NCBI GenBank assembly: GCA_023376005.1
Contig: CM042152.1
Location: forward strand, 71,814,893 to 71,878,892
Direction of reading: 5' to 3'
DNA: 64,000 nt
From: Doryteuthis pealeii
Taxonomy: Eukaryota; Mollusca; Cephalopoda; Myopsida; Loliginidae
The notes below the pieces were generated by a model that was given only the letters and a program-made list of their open reading frames with translations, did no database searches and was not told where the DNA came from. A program made the position numbers and the translations under genes. Every line of letters starts with the position of its first letter. Within the stretch, counting starts at the first letter, position 1. Positions 35,789-47,434 of this stretch are shown piece by piece.

Positions 35789-37369
35789 CTGAAGGGAGAA
35801 AAAAGAAAATTACTAATATTAGTAATAATTACAAAAGATTTCATAAACAAAAATTCCAAGCCTTCATAACACATTTTAGAATCTATGACCAATTCAGAAT
35901 ATATTTTTAATAGCAATGAAGCAATCATTCCCACATCCCAAATCGGAATCTGCCAGATGAAAATACATTTTCCCAAATCCTTTCGATATAACATATAAGT
36001 GTTTCAACATGTCTTACAAATAGCTAGTAGTTTCTCTTTCTTAAGGATCACTGAAATGATGCCCATATTATGTTAACAACTTTAAAGCTAAATGTACTTT
36101 TCATTAATGAAAAGTGATTTTCATATGTACAAGCACCAGCTTATTTACATCATGAAGCTGAAGAGTAATACAAAAATATCAGAAACTATACAAACACAAA
36201 ATCACATCAATATACCTTTTTCCTTTGCAATGTAAAAACAATCATTGGAAAGGAAACATTTTTAGATACCTAATCCATTCATAAAACACTTCCATCTCTG
36301 TTACAAGCATGTAAAAATCAAACCTATTTCTTTTGCTCATATAGTCTACTTTCATATCATGACACAAGTAAATGTTATGTTATTGTAATGAAAATAAACA
36401 AGATTTCATAAAACTTGAGAGGTTTCGATAAACTAATTTTACAACTAATAGTTATAGATTAAACAGTCTGCCACTAGGCTTGGACTTCAACTTCTTTCTT
36501 TTCAGAGGCCGTCATTAAGGACACGTAATTAAGGTTATATAGCAAGGGATGGAAATATGGGTTTCTTTATTAATATTTACATTCTCCATTACTATTATTC
36601 TCCTACAAGCATCAACATTGCACAAAGGAAGTGCAGTACTCTCAGAAAAAGATCTACAATTATGGATAGTCAAAACTACTTTGTGGTAGAGTAGATGTAT
36701 CAGACACAACCAATTGTCATGAAGATTGTTCACTAGTAATGATATCTATATACAGCAAACACATGATTATATATGCACTAACATTGATAATTCCTATGGA
36801 CATACACGTACACATAAACAACTGCACACACATCTATACTCAAAGTATACAATTCGATCACTTCATTCTAATCAATTATCTACAAATATATAACATTGAA
36901 TTATTCTTGGACAAACACCCTTACTCCTATTTTAATAGCAGCCGTTAAAATAGCAACACACAATTTTAAGAATTCAACCTGAGAAAAGCACAAGTAAAAT
37001 TTCTATATTGTCAACAGCTTGTATTCATTTTCATGAATTGATAGAAACACAGTATTTCAATATAATAACTAAGCTATCAATACACTTTCATATCAAACAT
37101 ATAAAGTTTAGTTATCAGGAGTTTTAGAAAAAATCAAATAATGCCAACAATGAGTTAATATTATTACAAGACAAGTCATATGAAATATGAAATGAAGAAC
37201 ATGAAAACTGAAGCTATATATATCAAGGCTAAAAAAGAAAAACATTTTTCAGTGCACAAAACAATATTTTATTATATCTTGCAAATACATGTCACTAGTA
37301 ATGGGCTTAACAAGGTTCAAAGTATATTTTTAAAAAAAGCATTATAATAATTGATATTGACCTGTTGAT
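35789..37369 (-). other. intron upstream of A exon up to the inversion junction
   Basis: Non-coding. Matches 58,480-60,036 and 61,924-63,489 in reverse, and 32,400-33,870. It ends with the 3' tip and donor of a minus-strand D exon (TTGATATTGACCTGTTG) at about 37,350-37,366. Confidence 0.65.
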
Positions 37370-37400
37370 TGAGAACAGTTGTGGATAACAACCACCATTC
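37350..37400. repeat. junction of the large inverted duplication (P2)
   Basis: A minus-strand D-exon end (donor complement ATATTGAC|CTGTTG) is followed within about 20 bp by plus-strand D repeat (ACAACCACCATTCC). The two arrays therefore meet head to head inside the Thr/Pro minisatellite. Confidence 0.8.
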
Positions 37401-37996
37401 CTTACAACCAATACCAACCACATTTACCAAACACATTTCCAACCACCATTCCTTACAACCAATACCAACCACATATACCAAACACATTCCAACCACCATT
37501 CCTACACATACCAACCACTATACCAACCACAATTCCAACCACCATTCCTACAACAATACCAACCACTATACCAACCACAATTCAACCACCATTCCTACAA
37601 CAGTACCAACCACTATACAACAACAATTCCAACCACCATTCCTACAACAGTACCAACCACTATACCAACAACAATTCCAACCACCATTCCTACAACAGTA
37701 CCAACCACTATACCAACAACAATTCCAACACCATACAACAATACCAACCACTATACCAACCACAATTCCAACCACCATTCCTACAACAGTACCAACCACT
37801 ATACCAACAACAATTCCAACCACCATTCCTACAACAGTACCAACCACTATACCAACAACAATTCCAACCACCATTCCTACAACAGTACCAACAACAATTC
37901 CAACCACCATTCCTACAACAGTACCAACCACTATACCAACCACTATTCCAACCACCATTCCTACAACGGTACCAACCACTATAGCAACAACAACAG
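37370..37996 (+). CDS. D-type Thr/Pro repeat exon starting at the inversion junction
   Basis: About 620 bp of XPTT repeat with a normal donor (ACAACAG|GTCAATAT) but no 5' splice acceptor, because the 5' end is the inversion breakpoint. The first 150 bp are degenerate (CCAAACACATTTCC-like units) and frames shift repeatedly between VPTTIPTT and Gln/Pro-rich readings without stops. Confidence 0.6.
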
Positions 37997-38573
37997 GTCA
38001 ATATTAATTATGACTATGACTTTTTATAAATATAATAAGAATCCTGTTAAGATTATTATATAGTGATATTTATTTGTAAAATCTAATGGATTTATTTGTG
38101 AGAGAAAAAGTTATTCTTATTAGCCTTGGTGAATATAGTTCTCAATCATCACACTTCTTTAGTTCATCCATTGAGCATGTTATAACTTGTCTGCTGATAA
38201 TATTTTTTCATGTATAACAGTGATGGGAATATTAGATTTTCTTCTAAAATTCATACTAACTTTATGGTAACTTTAAAATTGCCCACATGATATAGACATC
38301 TATTGAGTGAATCTTAAGAAGCAGAAACTATTAACTATTTGTAAGATATGTTGAAACACTTGTAGATTATGTTTCAATATATATCCAAAGGGATTGGCAA
38401 AATGTGTTTTCATTTGGCAGATTAGGTAATGATTGGGATGTGTGAATGATTGCCTCATTGCTATTAAAATAAATTTCTTAATTGGTTGTAGATTCTAAAA
38501 TATGTTATGAAGACTTGGATTTGTGTTTTCATGAAATATGATATTTATTAGTTATTTTACTTTATTTTTTCAG
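37997..38573 (+). other. intron between D and B exons
   Basis: AT-rich; nearly identical to 41,474-42,049 and to 26,227-26,803 in reverse. Ends in CTTTATTTTTTCAG. Confidence 0.65.
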
Positions 38574-38842
38574 GGATATGTATTCATGATGAAGAAATTA
38601 CAGATGAGAACATTGATAATAAAGTTGTGGAAATTAAAGCCTCCACAAATCAGGATAACATTAAAGACATAGTTGTTGGCGGCAAACCTTTCGAATTTTC
38701 AAACAAGGATAATGCACCAAACGTAACAGTGAAGTTCAATGATCCAAAAGTTCCAGTTGAGATAAACCTTTTGAATACAATGAATGTAGAGTATTATAAT
38801 TTGACTGTTACTTATACGAATGGAAGCATTGTTGTTTACACG
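38574..38842 (+). CDS. B-type exon, intact
   Basis: 269 bp, 90 residues, both splice sites canonical. Sequons NVT, NLT (NLTVTYT instead of NMTVTYT) and NGS. Mirrors the damaged exon at 31,115. The downstream donor reads ACG|GTGAGT. Confidence 0.78.
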
Positions 38843-40389
38843 GTGAGTGAAATGCTTTTCTTACGAGTTGATATTGCTTAAAGATTACTGTTTTTTGTTT
38901 GAAAATAACCATCAAGAAAATAATAATCTGTAGGTAGTTTTTCTTTGGATTGTCAGTTGAAATTTCTTTTGCAAGAATTGATGCTTTTCCTCAAAGTTGT
39001 TGGTCTAGTTAGAAAATTTGTGTAGAATGATAAAAAAGGAGACGTAACCAAATTCTAGTGAGCCAAGTTGCAATTAAGTGATGAGAAGTGCAAGCAGAAA
39101 ATGAAGACATTTTCAGTATTGTTATTATGTGTTTCAGCTGGAGTTATTGTAGAAAGATCTAAAAATTTACTAGTTTCTGCAAAGGAATTACCAATGATGC
39201 AAGTTGGCAAGTAGTACTGGTTACATGCAATTAATAATTTTTGTAGGCATAATGAATTGGATAATATGTGCATAATATCAGTAAGGAAGAGTTATTAGAA
39301 AATAGCTTACTGTTTCAACATATGGGATTATCAGCACTAAGTTTAGGAGTAGTGGTGAACTGAAAGAAACTAAGGAGCTGCCTGTTGCCTTTCTTGATTT
39401 AAGACTGTTATATCTAGTAGAATAGGACATTGAATATTTGTGATGTTTACAAAATTTACAAAGAACTTTGGAGTTTCACTACAGTCTATGTGAATAGTGA
39501 AACTTTCTAAAGCAAAACATTTACTCTGTTCATCCATGAGATAATGTTTTTGTTAGTTTTTCCTTTCTAAAGACTTAGAAGACCTGGAACTGATAGGTTT
39601 ATTATTATTATTATTATTATTATTATTTGAGTTTTCACATCAACATTAGCTGATGGTCTTTCACTTGAATCTGAGTGACAGCAGGTCTCATCTTACTGAT
39701 GTTTTTCATTAAATCCTGATAATATGTTTTTATTATTATTATAATTTTCCCCTTTCTAACTTGTTCTCAGTTATGTTTTGAGCAAGTTATTATAATTTTC
39801 ATATAGGCTTATTAGATATTTGTAAAAAAGCATTTGCTCGTTTTATTCAAGTATTGTCTAACGTCAATAAATTTTGAACTATATTTAGGACTATTCTTTA
39901 ATGTCAGCTTTAAAATATTTATCTACTCCATAGACTATGAAATTCATCAGTTACAAAATGATGAGAAATTAGTTTGTATGCATGCATAGTTAGATAACTC
40001 TGTAAATTAATTTGACAGATGCTAAAAGATTTCAATCTACATCTACTGAATTTTCAAATAGAACCAAACATTTCTTAAACGTGATTATAGATCACACTGA
40101 ACTATATTTGTGATTTGATTATAATTTGACATTGTAATTATGAGATAGCTATGAGAAATGAGGAAGAAAGAAAGAAATTTCCACTATGTAAGAGAAGAGT
40201 CTATGAAAATATTTCACAAAGATCAATTATATTCATGCAATTATAAAAAGTTTTTAATCAGTTCTTGTATTTCATGTTTTGTTTGTAGGATTATTTTTAC
40301 TAATGTTCTGAATGAATGTTTATTTCATATACCCCAATACTATTTGTTAAATGTGATTGATTTTCTATGACTATTTGATTTCATTACAG
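38843..40389 (+). other. intron between B and C exons
   Basis: Non-coding; carries (TTA)n at 39,600-39,628, a LINE tail remnant, and a second TTA run near 39,730. 39,790-40,140 matches 28,090-28,440 in reverse. Confidence 0.65.
39627..39689 (-). mobile_element. LINE 3' tail remnant (about 60 bp)
   Basis: Reverse-strand copy of the last bases of the LINE (CATCAGCTAATGTTGATGTG then AAAACTC and (TAA)n). The rest of the LINE seen at the mirror site (28,536-30,335) is absent. Confidence 0.75.
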
Positions 40390-40522
40390 TTTGTCAATCC
40401 GGGTGTGCCAGTACCACTACAACAATTCAGTGAATTGGAAAAGATTGAAATTATTATTAAGAAGAATAAACCAAATGAACCAGTAAAAGTAGAACTCAGT
40501 GTTAAGCTTTGTATTAAAGCAA
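40390..40522 (+). CDS. C-type exon, intact
   Basis: 133 bp, phase 0 to 1; FVNPGVPVPLQQ ... VKLCIKA, matching the protein of the exon at 27,705. Acceptor TTTCATTACAG, donor GCAA|GTAAGTAT. Confidence 0.78.
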
Positions 40523-41125
40523 GTAAGTATATTTGTTGCAGGAAGTGAACTTTTGGGCGTGCATGTCAATTTTTAATTAGCCATTTCAAGTAGGTATTCA
40601 CCTAGTATTGGAAGACCACTATCCGGGCTGTGGCAAAAAGTTCCCAGAATGGTGTTCTCTACAGTTTATTTGAGAATAACAAGCACTGCTCTTTCAAGAA
40701 GCATAGCAAGTATTTTGAAGTAGATTTTCCAAGTTGTAGAGTTCCAACTGAAACAACTTGTAGAGTTCTACCAACAATACTAGAGCAGTTCTAAAAACAT
40801 TACCTAGTAGTGTTCATATGAATACATGCATTACCCTTTTTCCTTGTTTATTTCAGCCTATCTATGATATGAACTGAGGTTTTCTGTGTAAATATCTAAG
40901 TTGTATGACAATCAGTTTCATTCAATTTGTCACAGTGAAAGTTGCAGTATTTGTTATGAAATATTTTTTGATTTTTCAAATATTCAGTTTTTGTTGTTAT
41001 TAATTAAGGTGTAATCTGATTTTGCGTTTCCTCATAAAATAGTTCCATGATATCTGGATATGTAAATATGCACATATATACATATACTAATATGTATGCA
41101 TAACATCTACTTATTCTATTCTTAG
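40523..41125 (+). other. intron with decayed repeat
   Basis: 40,735-40,800 (TCTACCAACAATACTAGAGC region) is a degenerate D-like stretch with stops. Ends in a pyrimidine-rich tract and CTTAG. Confidence 0.6.
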
Positions 41126-41473
41126 GTACAACAGTTCGAACCACATATATTACAACTGTTCCAACCACTATACCAACAACAATTCCAACCACATTTCCTA
41201 CGACTGTTCCAACCACTATAGCAACAACAATTCCAACCACCATTCCTACAACAGTACCAACCACTATAGCAACAACAATTCCAACCACCATTCCTACAAC
41301 AGTACCAACCACTATACCAACCACAATTCCAACCACCATACCTACAACAGTACCAACCACGATACCAACAACAATTCCAACCACCATTCCTACAACAGTA
41401 CCAACCACTATACCAACCACTATTCCAACCACCATTCCTACAACGGTACCAACCACTATAGCAACAACAACAG
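41126..41473 (+). CDS. D-type Thr/Pro repeat exon with both splice sites
   Basis: 348 bp, a multiple of 3 as a phase 1-to-1 exon requires, open throughout. Starts GTTVRTTYITTVPTTIPTT and ends TTIATTTG across the donor ACAACAG|GTCAATAT. The best-formed D exon of the window. The spliced chain 38,574 - 40,390 - 41,126 keeps frame. Confidence 0.78.
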
Positions 41474-42049
41474 GTCAATATTAATTATGACTATGACTTT
41501 TTATAAATATAATAAGAATCCTGTTAAGATTATTATATAGTGATATTTATTTGTAAAATCTAACAGATTTATTTGTGAGAGAAAAAGTTATTCTTATTAG
41601 CCTTGGTGAATATAGTTCTCAATCATCACACTTCTTTAGTTCATCCATTGAGCATGTTATAACTTGTCTGCTGATAATATTTTTTCATGTATAACAGTGA
41701 TGGGAATATTAGATTTTCTTCTAAAATTCATACTAACTTTATGGTAACTTTAAAATTGCCCACATGATATAGACATCTATTGAGTGAATCTTAAGAAGCA
41801 GAAACTATTAACTATTTGTAAGATATGTTGAAACACTTGTAGATTATGTTTCAATATATATCCAAAGGGATTGGCAAAATGTGTTTTCATTTGGCAGATT
41901 AGGTAATGATTGGATGTGTGAATGATTGCCTCATTGCTATTAAAATAAATTTCTTAATTGGTTGTAGATTCTAAAATATGTTATGAAGACTTGGATTTGT
42001 GTTTTCATGAAATATGATATTTATTAGTTATTTTACTTTATTTTTTCAG
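41474..42049 (+). other. intron between D and B exons
   Basis: Near-identical to 37,997-38,573; no other feature. Confidence 0.65.
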
Positions 42050-42315
42050 GATATGTATTCATGAGAAGAAATTACAGATGAGAACATTGATAATAAAGTT
42101 GTGGAAATTAAAGCCTCCACAAATCAGGATAACATTAAAGACATAGTTGTTGGCGGCAACCCTTTCGAATTTTCAAACAAGGATAATGCACCAAACATAA
42201 CAGTGAAGTTCAATGATCCAAAAGTTCCAGTTGAAATAACCTTTTGAATACAATGAATATAGAGTATTATAATATGACTGTTACTTATACGAATGGAAGC
42301 ATTGTTGTTTACACG
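42050..42315 (+). pseudogene. B-type exon with three 1-nt deletions
   Basis: 266 bp. Losses at the first base (CAGGATATG for CAGGGATATG), at CATGAGAAG (for CATGATGAAG) and at GAAATAACC (for GARATAAACC). The total length is a multiple of 3 short but the frame is disturbed between the losses. Splice sites remain. Confidence 0.65.
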
Positions 42316-43121
42316 GTGAGTGAAATGCTTTTCTTATGAGTTGATATTGCTTAAAGATTACTGTTTTTTGTTTGAAAATAACCAACATGAAAATAATAAT
42401 CTGTAGGTAGTTTTTCTTTGGATTGTCAGTTGAAATTTCTTTGCAAGAATTGATGCTTTTCCTCTAAGTTGTTGGTCTAGTTAGAAAATTTGTGTAGAAT
42501 GATAAAAACGAGACGTAACCAAATTCTAGTGAGCCAAGTTGCAATTAAGTGATGAGAAGTGCAAGCAGAAAATGAAGACATTTTCAGTATTGTTATTATG
42601 TGTTTTAGCTGGAGTTATTGTAGAAAGATCTAAAAATTTACTAGTTTCTGCAAAGGAATTACCAATGATGCAAGTTGGCAAGTAGTACTGGTTACATGCA
42701 ATTAATAATTTTTGTAGGCATAATGAATTGGATAATATGTGCATAATATCAGTAAGGAAGAGTTATTAGAAAATAGCTTACTGTTTCAACATATGGGATT
42801 ATCAGCACTAAGTTTAGGAGTAGTGGTGAACTGAAAGAAACTAAGGAGCTGCCTGTTGCCTTTCTTGATTTAAGACTGTTATATCTAGTAGAATAGGACA
42901 TTGAATATTTGTGATGTTTACAAAATTTACAAAGAACTTTGGAGTTTCACTACAGTCTATGTGAATAGTGAAACTTTCTAAAGCAAAACATTTACTCTGT
43001 TCATCCATGAGATAATGTTTTTGTTAGTTTTTCCTTTCTAAAGACTTAGAAGACCTGGAACTGATAGGTTTATTATTATTATTATTATTATAGTGAGTGA
43101 TTTTCTTTGATTTTATTACAG
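42316..43121 (+). other. intron between B and C exons, shortened
   Basis: Matches other B-downstream introns up to a (TTA)n at 43,072-43,092, then jumps straight to the last 30 bp before the C acceptor. About 2 kb present at the mirror site (22,812-24,632) is missing. Confidence 0.7.
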
Positions 43122-43254
43122 GGTCTCAGTCCAGACAATCCTGTACCACTGCAACAAATTGGTAAATTAGAGGAGATTGTGATTACTATTAAGAAAAATG
43201 ATCCACGTATACCAGTAAAAGTAGAACTCAGTGTTGAGCTTTGTTTTAAACCTT
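43122..43254 (+). CDS. C-type exon, intact
   Basis: 133 bp, GLSPDNPVPLQQ ... VELCFKP; differs from the mirror exon at 22,679 by GKLEE for GELEE. Donor CCTT|GTAAGT. Confidence 0.78.
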
Positions 43255-44172
43255 GTAAGTATATTTGTTGTCAGAGATGAACTTTGAGTGTTCACATCAA
43301 TTTTCAAATATAAAGAAAAGCATCGAATACAACTGCAAAGGTATTTGACATTAAGAAAGAATGTTGTTAATTATGTATATACACATATGTAAAAATATGA
43401 TAAAACATTTTAACCAAGAAAGTTTCCTGAAGTCTTTCAAGCATTGTAACATGAAAGTGTCGCTACTGTTTGAATGACACTTTCTATTACTCTGCCTAGT
43501 ATATAACCTGCCAGAGTAACATCTACTTTTCCAAAAGTCATTCACTTAATTTTTCCAATAATCATATTCACTTAGGTTAAAAAAATATCAACTACTATCA
43601 AAAGAAATTTACCCATTAAAAGCAGGTAACCTACAAACATTGAAAGAACATTATGCTGCACTGTGACAGCAAAATATCATTCACTGATTCCAGAATGCTA
43701 TTCTCTAGAGATTTTATAAAAATAATAAGCACTACTATTTCAAGTGTTATAGCCACTATATGTTGCACAGTCCTAACAAAAGTACATAGCACAGTTCTAT
43801 TACTCAGTATGACTGCCACCAGCAATATCATTTCCACCTTTTCATTGAATATTTAATCTGACCTGTGATATCAAATATCTCATCTTTTCTTTTTTAATAA
43901 ACTAAATTTTATGAAAATCAATATACTGTGAATTGGGCAAGGTGAAAGTTACAGTATTTTCTATTGAATATATTTCATGTTGGTAATAATCCATTTCTCA
44001 TGTTATTAGGAAAATCAAATCTTATTTTGTGTTATGTAGTCTTTCAGTCTAATTGTAAATGTTTAATTGCAAAAAATATATGTGTATATATGTCAATATG
44101 TATACAAATTGGTATATATGTTTATCTATAAATTTATATATATATATATATATATATGTATGATACTTTCAG
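43255..44172 (+). other. intron with decayed repeat and (TA)n
   Basis: 43,700-43,860 is a decayed Thr/Val/Ser-rich segment (CTVLTKVHSTVL). A (TA)n run lies at 44,135-44,158, just before the D' acceptor. Confidence 0.6.
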
Positions 44173-44229
44173 CTGGAGTTCGCTCAACAACTCCAAAATC
44201 TTTACCAACCACAAGAGTGACCCCAACAG
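44173..44229 (+). CDS. D' short Thr/Pro exon
   Basis: 57 bp, phase 1 to 1, GVRSTTPKSLPTTR then VTPT; acceptor ATACTTTCAG, donor CAACAG|GTAAATAT. Reads through from the C exon at 43,122 in frame. Confidence 0.7.
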
Positions 44230-44327
44230 GTAAATATTAATTTTATTTGTATACTGCCTATATATTATATTTTTTCAATATGATCATTTCAATAGGATCA
44301 TTTCTTGAAATCATGTTCTATCCGAGA

Positions 44328-44545
44328 TGTAGGAATAACAAATTGATGATAAAAACAGGGAAATTGTTAACAATAACAATACTTGTTTTATTTATTCTTC
44401 ACTGACAGGGAATACAGTGGATGGGTTTGGATTAGAGTTCTAGCTTGATGAGGATAAAAGTTCTGATCTGCTGTACAGTATATTTTTCCTCCTCTCTTTA
44501 GAGAGTCCGGTTCAAATCGTTAGGGGGAGATAACTCTCCCTAACA
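44328..44545 (-). mobile_element. LTR of Ty3 element 2, mirror copy
   Basis: Reverse-strand equivalent of 21,394-21,610 (TGTTAGGGAGAG ... CTACA), with small differences. Confidence 0.8.
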
Positions 44546-44702
44546 CCTCCCCTATTTTAGCTTTTAGCTCATATGTTTTGTTTCGGGAATCTATGTGTAG
44601 GTGATAGGGTTTTTCCGAAATCCATATGATCTCCTAAGTACACATTTATTTGGTGTCTTAGGATTATCCTTTGGTATGTCTAGGGGACGTTGTGGAGGTA
44701 GT
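44546..44702 (-). pseudogene. Ty3 element 2 pol: C-terminal remnant
   Basis: Only the last part of pol is left (the end of the coding region before the purine tract); it breaks off at about 44,702 in a poly-A stretch. The 1.6 kb carried at the mirror locus (19,627-21,240) has been deleted here. Confidence 0.75.
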
Positions 44703-45397
44703 TAAAAAAAAAACTGTAAAAAAAACTGATGGTAATTTATAGTAGAAATTCATATCATTTACTTTATATTTTTGATGTGTAGAAGTATATGCACACATGT
44801 AAAGATATAATAAGACATTCTAGCCAGAAAAGTTTGCAGAAGTCTTTCAAACACTGAAATGCCAAACATTTTAGTTACTGTTTTAATAACATTTTCTACT
44901 TCTGTGCCTACTACATATCCTATAAGAGTATCATCTACTATTCCAAGATTCATGCTCATTGCATTTCCAGAGCCCATATTCTATCAAGCACTACTAAAAA
45001 TATCAACTATTAGTACAAGAATTTTAGCCATTTCAAACGTAATCCTCTAACTTTGGAAGAACAGTATATGGACTGTAACAGCAAGATCCCAAAATTGTAT
45101 TCTCTCCAGTTTTCCAGTTAGGAGAATAATAATCACTGGTCTTTCAAGAAGTATAGCCACTATTGTTTTAAGTAGAGTTTTCAGTATATTTCCAACTTGT
45201 ACAGTTCCAACTGCATTATCTAGTACAGTTCTAACAACAGTACATACAACAGTTCTAAAAGATATGAAATGAGGTTTTATGTGTAAATATCTAAGTTGTA
45301 TGACAATCAGTTTCATTCAATTTCTCATAGTGAAAGTTGCAGTATTTATGAAATATGTTTTAATTTTGCAAAAGTTTTCTTGATATTAATTTTCAAT
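44703..45397 (+). other. intron with decayed Thr/Val repeats
   Basis: 44,866-44,960 (TFSTSVPTTYPIRVSSTIP) and 45,185-45,262 (CTVPTALSSTVLTTVHTTVL) are recognisable but degenerate D-type stretches, unspliced and flanked by stops. 45,065-45,132 matches the 19,082-19,149 segment. Confidence 0.6.
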
Positions 45398-45778
45398 ATT
45401 CCTACAACAGTACCAACCACTATACCAACAACAATTCAACAACCATTCCTACAACAGTACCAACCACTATACCAACAACAATTCCAACAACCATTCCTAC
45501 AACAGTACCAACCACATACCAACAACAATTCCAACCACCATTCCTACACAGTACCAACCACTATACCAACAACAATTCCAACCACCATTCCTACAACAGT
45601 ACCAACCACTATACCAACAACAATTCCAACAACCATTCCTACAACAGTACCAACCACTATACAACAACAATTCCAACAACAGTACCAACCACAATTCCAA
45701 CAACCATTCCTACAACAGTACCAACCACTATACCAACAACAATTCCAACAACCATTCCTACAACAGTACCAACAACAG
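45398..45778 (+). CDS. D-type Thr/Pro repeat exon, acceptor missing
   Basis: About 380 bp of XPTT repeat with donor ACAACAG|GTCAATAT. As in its mirror at 17,989-18,815, the repeat abuts intron DNA (TTAATTTTCAATATTCC) with no TTAG|GTACAA acceptor, so a deletion joining intron to repeat predates the inverted duplication. Half the length of its mirror. Confidence 0.6.
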
Positions 45779-47434
45779 GTCAATATGAATTATCATAATG
45801 CCTTCTTTTTTTTTAATATAATTGGAACCTTGTTAAGATCATTACCTAGTGATATGTATTTGCAAAGTATAATAGAAAATGTTTGTGACTGGAAAAGTTC
45901 TCAATTATGATGCTTCTTCAGTTCATATTTCATATAACTTATAATAATATTAACTCATTGATGGGAATATTTGATTCTTTGCTAAAAATTCTGATAACTA
46001 AACTTTATACCTTTTATTGATCAGTGTATTGATGGCTTAGTTGTTATTTTGAAAATCTTTGCTTCAACCAATTTATGAAAATAAATACAAACTGTTGACA
46101 ATATAGAAATTTTACTTGTGCTTTTCACAGGTTGATGTTCTTAAAATTATGTACTGTGATTTTAATATAAAATAGGAGAAAGGGTATTGTGCAAGATTAA
46201 TTCAATGTTATATATTTGTAGATAATTGATTAGAATGAAGTGATCGAATTGTATACTTTGATGTATAGATGTGTGTGCAGTTGTTTATGTGTATGTGTAT
46301 GTCCATAGCAATGTTCATGACAATCGGTTGTGTCTGATATGTCTACTCTACCACAAAGTAATGTTTACCATCCCATACTTAAAGATCTTTTCAGAGAGTA
46401 ACCACCATCTACCTGCAATGTTTACTTGTAGCAAATAATATAGGAAGGGAGAATGTAATCTATATATAATGGAGATAGTTTGCATTTCTGTCTGAAGCCG
46501 AAACTATGTCACGGCTTACGTCACAGATTCCACAATAATCTCTAGCGTTTATCAATGAGAACCTAATTTATAATCAATTTGAGTTATACTTAATATTAAG
46601 GGAACAAATTGCTTTATATACAGTATAAGGTTGTGTTTGTAATATTTGATGGTCTAGACGATTTTTAACGAATCTTTCAACAAATGCATGTTTAGTTATA
46701 TACATTTTTACATAGTGATTTTTATTTTTATTTGTATTCATAATTATTTAATATATAAAGTTTTGCGATAAATTTATCTATAGATAAGCAAAAGACACTT
46801 ATTCATACCTTACGTTAAATTCTTATGTGTATTATTTTCTCTGTAAGACTCAGTTTCCGGTAAGGAAAACATTTTTAAAATTCTGAGTTATTAAATTATA
46901 CAGTTATTAAATTATACAGATATTAAAAAGTAATTTTTTTTATCCATTCATTCAATTAAAATACAATTTGTAGAATTGTGTAAAAATATTTATTTTAAAA
47001 TCTTTTTTCTTCACATCGGTTTGTTTAAACAAAAATGTAAACAAATCATATGGCTTTACCAAATAGGCGCTGCATGAAAAATTTTATAGATAAAATAAAC
47101 ATTTTTATTTTTCGCTGTACCTTCACAAATATAACAGGTATTTTTTATTTCAAATTTTATAAATCCTATTAGGAATTTTAAAAAAATGTTTACGTTTATT
47201 TTTAATTCAAATTTTTTTACGGTTAGAACATATTACTAATGTTATTTTTCATCAGCAATATATTTATTTAAATTAATTGTAGCGAGAAATTAATAGTATT
47301 TTGTTCAATGTTTAAACAATATACATTCATCAATAAGAGGAATACTATTCTGTATTAGATGATTGAAAATAGCATTTTACTTCGAGTTTATATAAATTTT
47401 GTTTTGTTTTTAAAAATTAAATAAATAAAATTAT
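45779..47434 (+). other. AT-rich intron DNA
   Basis: Mirror of 16,351-17,988. The inverted-pair motif (AAACTATGTCACGGCTTACG) lies at about 46,500-46,530. No gene. Confidence 0.55.
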
